Of a DNA stretch of 64,000 nucleotides, positions 58,501 through 64,000 are shown piece by piece (the first letter of the stretch is position 1; every line of letters begins with the position of its first letter). The stretch is from Undaria pinnatifida. Taxonomy: Eukaryota; Sar; Phaeophyceae; Laminariales; Alariaceae. The notes beneath the pieces were generated by a model. The model did not search any database. It had not been told where the DNA came from and saw only the letters and a list, made by a program, of their open reading frames with translations. Location of the stretch: NCBI GenBank assembly GCA_012845835.1, contig JABAKD010000002.1, forward strand, positions 20,164,129 through 20,228,128, written 5' to 3'. The position numbers and the translations under genes are program-made.

Positions 58501-61079
58501 AGTGTGATCGGTCGGTTGCACCCCACCCCATCTTGCCCACAAGAAAAGCCGCGCCATCGTTCCCTTCGGCACGGGAAGCCGACATTCAAGCGGCGGACTC
58601 GCTAATCTTGTGCACACGGCTGCTTAGTTGTGTTTTCACAACAGCTGTACCAACTTAACAGCTTCAGATATTGTAGACATTGCGCATGTAGAAGAGCGAA
58701 GCGACGGTGGGATCCGTTCCGGACGCACCAGATCGGAGGGTCAGCAGTGTGCCAGCGGTAGCAGGTGTTCGAGCAACAACGCCCCCAAAAAATCTATCAT
58801 GTTCCATAGTTTTTGGTCCGCCAGGGTAACCTCGCCTGGGTTGGCCACCCACGGAAATAGACCGCCACCACCGAACAAATATTTCCCTATCACGGCGAGC
58901 AGTTCCTCCTGGAACAAAAAGAAATACTCGCCCTCCAGGTTTGGTTCTCATCCGCCAAAAAACACTGGGATGGGGGAGAAACTCACCCATGATGAGCACC
59001 TTCTCGATCTTGGCAGGCGCTTCGGGGAAATTGTCCAAAACCCAGGCGAGGGCGGTGAGAGGCCCCGTGGCGACAACTGTGACAGGTGAGTCGGCGGCCA
59101 GCAGCGTGTGTGCCAGCAGAAGCTGGCCTAGGTGTTCCGTTTTTACCGTGAAGAACAAGGCGGTAGCAGCATACGACAGCAGAAGCAGCAGCAGCACAAC
59201 AACAGCAGCAGCAACAACAGCAAAACCAATCAACGAGAAAAAACTATTGTTCAGGCCGTTCTGGTTTCCCCGAAAAAGCTCAGATCGGCGGTCTGGGTAG
59301 GGATACCGTAAGGAGTGATGTCGAAATGCCGAAAATGCTGGCTGCCACAGGATGCACGGATCAAACTCAACGCCCCGACGCTTCTTGCTCTCGGAACTTT
59401 GGTGCGCAGATTGAAGGAATCCTTCATCGCACGATCTGGAACTAAGGACGTGTTGGTGCTCTCTCTGCTCCGTGACGTTGTTACGGGTTTCGGATGCATT
59501 AAATGGGCGAAATTAGCGTTGGCAGCAGCGGGGCGGTAGGGTGGGGGCGGGACAAAGCGATCGCCGCGGCTCGAGGTACCGGCCCCCGTGAGTATGAACA
59601 AAGCAAAGGAGGTCGAACTCCTACGAGAGCAGTACTTGTGAATGAAGGTACGAGACATAGGACTACTGCAGTCCGTGCTGTCACACTAGCTTCGTCGTTG
59701 GCCTCGCCACGATACACGTCCTCGGCGAAAACCACCTTCCACGACGAGCCACGAAAGATGGGCCACGCGCCCGCGTCCCACTCGTGGACGTCTGCCTGTC
59801 TGTCTACCTGCCCATTTGTTGGTCCGTCCGTCCGTCCGTCCGTGCGTCTGTCTGTGTGTGTCTGTCTGTCTGTCTGCCTGCGCACGCATAACGGCGCGAC
59901 GCCCACCTGTCACACTCTCGTTCGACCCGTTTCCTGTCCCTTCCTCAAACTGTCTGGCGTCTTCTGCGGTCTCGAAGTCGTTCAGCTGTGGGATAAAATC
60001 AACTGGACAGGGTAAAAGTCGCCATGCTGTGGTTTGTCCACCGGATGTCGAACCAAGAACGGCAACACCACCAGAAAACGAGGAGCAGGATGGATGGCGG
60101 GAGGAAAGGAGGGAGTGAGTTATTTTTTAATGTTTGTTGCCAAGCGGCGGCATGAAGCCAAGAGGCGTTGACACGATTGTTTCTTCGCTCTGTTAATGTG
60201 TCCATCTTCACAGTAGGTGCGCTTCCTTCAAGGCACGGACTCGTTCACGCTGTGTGAGCAGTGCAGCAATTAGGAGCAGGCGGTCACTCATGCGAGGGGG
60301 TAGAGGGCGAGGATGGTGTACTCATTATCATGCATGGTCGTAGACCCTCGCACCCCTAAAAGGCCGGGAGGGAGCACGCGTCGGGTTTTTACCGACCAGG
60401 CAGTTATTGCATGCACCAAGCGCGAAGCGCCATGAGGTGTTCGGAAAGTCGCATGAAGGGCGAGCTGCATCCTACGAAGAACCGATTATGATACGGACTT
60501 CGGTACCTTGCGCGTACTTTCTTCCACATGCACGGCAGCTCCGAATAGCTTGATTTGTTGTCCGGTGTGGCCACTTCGAGAGGCCGAAAAGGGTATACTT
60601 CGTACTACGTAACTGCCTCTTGGGTGCCTAGCCATAAACACACGACCACCTCCCTTCCGTGGAATAAAGGTTCTCCACCCCGCACAATATGATCTAACTC
60701 GACCACCGTCGACGTTCACCGCCAAAAAAGAGAGGAAGGGGGGAGGGAAGGAAAACCACATACATGTTGCGCATGCTTCGCCGATCAGCGCAACGAAGAA
60801 CGAACCCCTCAACGAAACAGCGAACGACACCATCAGGCACGGAGTTCAAAACCAAAGGTTCCACTGCCGCCAACGCAACCCCCTTCCCCCCCTCTTCTCT
60901 CTGCCCGCCACGTACCGTCTGGAAAGGCATGTACCCCCTCAAGGGTTACTTCCTCCACCGGGGTATATGCTCCGTCAGCATCCTTTTCGGAGAGCAAACG
61001 AAGGATCTTGCGAGTGGTGCGAGTCCCCACCCCCCGCCACGAATTCGCGGGCGTAACTGATACCCCCAGCAAGTTGAAT
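52577..61079 (-). CDS. Inosine/uridine-preferring nucleoside hydrolase, split gene (partial)
   Basis: Seven exons in order: 61079-60916, 59791-59687, 59127-58987, 58003-57909, 56919-56837, [missing exon], 54091-53957, 52719-52577 (stop TGA). All junctions are GT..AG and every directly adjacent pair matches in phase (1, 1, 1, 0, then 1 before the last). Family marks: NLLGVSVTPAN, ATGPLTALA, IMG joined to GAIDVPGN across an intron, AEWNFFWDPSAA, TPLDATNDAPIT, YMWDLFTVAQLVHPELF. About 290 residues were recovered against a usual 310-340. The enzyme cleaves the N-glycosidic bond of ribonucleosides in salvage. The N-terminal exon with the Ca-binding Asp cluster was not found, nor was an exon of about 40 residues between 56837 and 54091. 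The Asn usual in TGPLTN is Ala. It could be a working gene with exons I failed to see, or a decaying copy. Confidence 0.85.
53510..53880 (+). repeat. Dispersed repeat F (plus copy)
   Basis: Matches the minus strand of 60300-60720 (GGGGTGGAGAACCT, CACCCACGAGGCAGTTACATAG, CGCTTCGCGCTTGGTGCA). Lies in the last intron of the nucleoside hydrolase gene. A few conserved amino-acid runs (RHPRGSY) suggest a former coding transposon. Confidence 0.75.
54204..55930 (-). pseudogene. Second LINE family: reverse transcriptase and C-terminus
   Basis: Minus strand. 55927-55466 has the RT core: QGVEQGCTLSPNLFKVYING followed by GLMFADDFVG with the FADD catalytic motif. Further frames 55223-55038 (PKLEYAGEVWEGNAEFVKQL), 54999-54724, 54871-54536 and 54644-54324 continue to a C-terminal region with C-x1-C-x8-H-x4-C (MCPCGTTVESRTHIVGEC), a CCHC-like finger. 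Frames are broken at least four times. It occupies the large intron of the nucleoside hydrolase gene, in the same strand sense as the gene. A 48-bp stretch near 55805-55905 is tandemly duplicated. Confidence 0.9.
57080..57145. repeat. CAG/CGG microsatellite
   Basis: GCAGCAGC followed by (GGC)n and (AGC)n, in an intron of the nucleoside hydrolase gene. Confidence 0.85.
58110..58450 (+). mobile_element. 3' fragment of the second LINE family
   Basis: Inverted relative to 54204-54440 (GAACGGTCCTCCGTCTCGAAAGGG, GGCAAGCAACAAATGAGTACGC). Sits in the intron between exons 58987 and 58003. Confidence 0.85.
59160..59225. repeat. CAG/CAA microsatellite
   Basis: AGCAGCAGC/AACAACAGC run in an intron. Confidence 0.8.
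59818..59882 (+). repeat. TCCG/TCTG tetranucleotide repeat
   Basis: (GTCC)n then (GTCT)n immediately upstream of a nucleoside hydrolase exon acceptor (59791). On the gene strand it forms a (CAGA)n tract ahead of the splice site. Confidence 0.85.
60300..60720 (-). repeat. Dispersed repeat F (minus copy)
   Basis: Second copy of the repeat at 53510-53880, lying in the intron between exons 61079 and 59791. Confidence 0.75.
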
Positions 61080-61764
61080 CTGCATGGGGAATCAGTGGGA
61101 GACACGAGAACGATGGGGATAAACGTATTAGTTCACGTATTGAAAGCGAATGCCTACGATAACGTGCACGGCAGGTGGAGAACAGAAGGAAACCGCCACA
61201 TTTGTTCCCGGACTGCCAGCACGATGAAGATAAGCTCATTTAAGAGGTTTCTGGTCTATTACATGCGTGAATATACCCATCGTTTATGTAGGGGGTCTCA
61301 GGGTCACAGTTTTTTATTTCCAATAATGACGAAACATTCCCCCGCGAGGTAGAGGAAAATGAGTAAGTTCGGCCAAAAAATGGCCAAAAATAACTCGAAA
61401 AAAGGCCCAAGCTAGGTCAAAAATAGACGACGACAGTGCTGTTTTGAAGCGATTTTTACCCCTGAACCACCAAGTGTCACCCATGATCATTGGTGGGTGT
61501 GCTGGTGCCCTGTTATCGAAAGTCAAGACGGGATGTCGTGTAGTGGGCGTGCTGGCACGCTGTGAAATCAAAAATAATTCTGAATGCAGTGTTATGGTCT
61601 GTTTTGAACGTGCGCGTGCCAATGACGGCGGGATCGATTGTGTAAACAGTGTCACTGTGGCCAATCAATCGCAACAAAGCACGCCACGAAAACGCTGAAG
61701 CTCACAACGGCACAAAAAACAAAAGAGCGGCGACGCCTATTTCCGAACCCCCCCAAAACTGGCA
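61080..61764. other. No exon recognised
   Basis: The missing N-terminal exon of the nucleoside hydrolase should lie here or further right. No D-x-D-x-G-x-D-D-like reading was found on the minus strand. Confidence 0.4.
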
Positions 61765-62055
61765 AGGCCCACGTCGCCCCCTCGCATTGCTTAACGTTAC
61801 GCCGTTGCCCACATTGAGGAAGGTCTGGTCTCCCCCTCGCACACCAATCACAAAGAAAAGCCGTCGGGCACCTCCTGAAGGTCAAGTCACCCCGCGCATT
61901 GCAAAAATCCATGCCGTCGCTATCTATGCGAAATGCCAGGTCACCCCCGCGCATTGCACGAAGTTGTCGCCCACGTTGCGAAACGTCAGGTCACCCTCTC
62001 GCATTCCACAAAGTCACGTCGTCGTCCTCTTTGCAAAACCGCAGGGCGTTTCCTC
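61765..62055 (+). repeat. Degenerate 50-57-bp tandem repeat, about five copies
   Basis: GGTCACCCCCTCGCATTGCA-like blocks recur near 61769, 61825, 61880, 61937 and 61987, with CCGTCGCCCACGTTGCGAA-like blocks between them. Confidence 0.8.
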
Positions 62056-62319
62056 ACGTTGCGCAATGTCGGGCGAAATTGAAGCCTCCCCGGCAAAACA
62101 AAAACGAGCCGGAGACCTTGCTATTTCCACTCTAAAGAGGGAGGGTATCATCCACTCGTGATGTGTGTGTTTCACGTTCATATTGAACCGTTCATTCTAC
62201 CTATCAGGGCTATACTTGGGGTGTGCGGCGGTGCGCTAGTTCACCTTTTTTGCGAGAATTTCGCTAGGCGCACCATGTGCCGGAGTCAATGCGGGGCCTG
62301 CCGCATCCCCATTTTTTGT

Positions 62320-62560
62320 GCCGCGCTTGTTTTCGCCGCAGGCGAAAAAAATGTGCGGCCCCCCTTTCGACGTAGGCGAAAACAAAATTGGGTCCGTTTT
62401 CGCCGTATCATAGGCGTTTTGTTGTTCCCGGTCATTTCGCCGGAGATGAAACAAAAAAAAAATGGGTCCTTTTCGCCGTAAATGAAGTCTTTTTCGAGTC
62501 CGCTTCGCCAACAGCGAAATTTTGTTGAGGTTTTCCGACGCAGGCGCTTTTTAAAAGTTG
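62320..62560 (+). repeat. Cluster of TTTTCGCC/GGCGAAAA hairpins
   Basis: TTTTCGCCGCAGGCGAAAA (62331-62349) is a perfect hairpin. Related half-sites recur near 62368, 62396, 62437, 62470 and 62507. Confidence 0.75.
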
Positions 62561-62957
62561 AATTGCAGAATGTAAGGTCCTCTTCGCAGGTGTAATTTTA
62601 AAGGCCCTTTATACATGCTCCACACTCGACACGCCGACTCGAGACTAAAAACATTTCATCATGCACTCAGGTAGAGCACAGGCTCAAACTTTTGGTATTA
62701 TAGGCATGTTCTACGGGGGTATAACGAATTGGTGCTGCTGCTGCTTTGGAACATCGCATACAGCCTGCCAGTCTTGCGCTGTTTTCCGACGCAGGCGCTT
62801 TTTTTAATTTTGAAGTGCATAATGTAACGTCTTTGTCAAAGGTGTAATTATTAAGGCCCTTAGCTTCCCATTTATATGCTCGACACTGGACACGCCGACT
62901 CGAGACTCGAAACAGTCATAATGCACTCAGATAGAGCGCACGCTCAAGCTTAGGGTA
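62527..62957 (+). repeat. 175-bp direct repeat
   Basis: 62527-62703 and 62784-62957 share TTTTCCGACGCAGGCGCTTTTT, CACGCCGACTCGAGACT and ATGCACTCAG-TAGAGC blocks in the same order. Confidence 0.85.
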
Positions 62958-63102
62958 TGTGCTCAAGGCCAATAAAGTTAAAAAGGATTGCCACGCGCGA
63001 CACACTGCACGGATCGCCCCCAAACCTCCGGCAACGTGACCCCAAGGACCGAATTGTGCCCACCCCCTCTGACGTTTCGGATCAAGGTGCGAGCACGAAG
63101 AG

Positions 63103-64000
63103 ATGTGTCCGAACAAAGAGGCAAAAAGGGCAATTTCGTCCGACGACTTAGCCGCAAGATTAACGCCTTGCATCTTGCACAGCAGAGATCCGCATCAGCA
63201 GCTCAAGGCGCTCCACCGAAAGCTCGTCTGGGGGCTCAGAACGGATTTTGTTTCGGGAGGAGAGCCCGCGCTCGCACTCCATAACCGACAGCGGCTACAA
63301 TATGTAAACCTCGACGAGCTTGTCGTACAGGTGTGGCAAGTTACCCCCTCTGAGCGACTCTGTAACCTTGCTCCAGAATTTCGCAAACAGCTTGACAAAG
63401 GCCTAGCCCCGTTCCTTGCGCAATCTCTCCCCCTTCCTCAACACGCGAAACAGGAGCTCGAATACACGTGCACATCACATCACCACACAACACAACACGC
63501 CTAGCATGCCCACCACCCTGCGCTGCAGCCCTAATTGTGCTTCGTCTACCGGCAGCCAGCAAGAAGCGAGCGCTTCCATGGATGTCGATATGTGGACTAC
63601 ACGGTTGGGGACCTGCTCTCGTTTTAGGACGACGACGGGCAGCCGATTTACCCGAACTTGGCGCGCGTGGCTCGAGTACTGTTCTTTGTGCCGGCGTCTT
63701 CTGCCGTCCTCGAGAGGGACTGCAGCACGGCTAGGCGTCTTAAACCGAAGTCCCGGTGCAGCCATACCGCGGCCTACGCGCAGATGGCGATGCTCCTGAA
63801 CGGAAACCAAGATCACAGTCCGATGAAAGTGCCGGCCCTGTCACCTGACCAGGCGCTGCAGGCGGTACCTCGCAAGCTTTCGAGCCCTAAGGCAGAGGTG
63901 GCTGTCCTTTCTGCGGGCGAAGCGGGGTCTGTGGGCGAAGCGGGCGTGGACGCCGCCTTCAACGAGTACGCAGGGGAGGCGGGGTCTGCGGGAGAAAAGG
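63103..64000 (+). pseudogene. hAT transposase, 3' part, runs off the window
   Basis: One frame continues from 63103 to the right edge, broken by stops at about 63504, 63532 and 63625. Residues from 63628 read DDDGQPIYPNLARVARVLFF, then PASSAVLERDCSTARRL, which is the hAT C-terminal dimerisation signature (P-A-S-S then E-R, then ST-RL). The hydrophobic/Arg-rich part 63160-63440 may be upstream transposase sequence but has no clear motif. The Phe usual in ERxFS is Cys. An Ala/Gly/Glu-rich tail follows to the edge. Not functional as read, unless 63480-63560 is an intron. Confidence 0.75.

Noticed and set aside
58664-58940. Further nucleoside hydrolase exon reading LFPWVANPGEVTLAD
   Set aside because: It looks protein-like, but the exon at 58003 continues the IMG|GAIDVPGN motif in correct phase. 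This segment does not fit the family alignment.

Overview
This window is eukaryotic nuclear DNA, most probably from a brown alga (Phaeophyceae). The best evidence is a multi-exon gene whose first 250 or so residues are six consecutive EsV-1-7 cysteine/histidine motifs, a family that is large in brown algae and was named after an Ectocarpus virus gene. Other support is the intron-rich gene structure with GT..AG junctions, the abundant CAG-type microsatellites, and the decayed LINEs, tRNA-derived SINEs, a Ty3/gypsy chromovirus and DNA transposons. There is no prokaryotic gene organisation. Most long open frames are low-complexity or repeat-derived and are not genes.

Layout: 1-12.5 kb is a repeat mosaic. 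It holds solo and truncated LTRs of one LTR family, a complete 1.18-kb non-autonomous LTR element, a small TA-flanked MITE nested next to it, C-rich tracts, and tandem units with tRNA-like promoter boxes. 13.1-31.6 kb is one plus-strand EsV-1-7 gene of four exons. Exon 1 (13094-13315) is separated from exon 2 (26963-27184) by a 13.6-kb intron filled with SINEs, a Harbinger-like MITE and other repeats. Exon 4 encodes a tail of about 1,100 residues rich in RRxS/T motifs. 31.6-36.2 kb is intergenic and repeats. 36190-46051 is a full-span but dead chromoviral LTR retrotransposon with a 4-bp target duplication. It carries a decayed NADAR (DUF1768/YbiA-like) domain between gag and the RNase H remnant, and has lost its reverse transcriptase core. 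46-52 kb holds a second LTR-like pair, a repeat shared with the left edge of the window, and a LINE interrupted by a SINE.

52577-61079 (minus strand) is a split nucleoside hydrolase gene. Seven exons were recovered by phase-matched splicing, and introns contain a second LINE and related fragments. The N-terminal exon with the Asp cluster and one middle exon were not found. 61-64 kb contains degenerate tandem repeats and the 3' part of a hAT transposase that runs off the right edge.

Only two loci look like host genes: the EsV-1-7 protein (possible regulator) and the nucleoside hydrolase (purine/pyrimidine salvage). No functional link between them is visible. Nothing was computed beyond reading the sequence; family names come from motif recognition.
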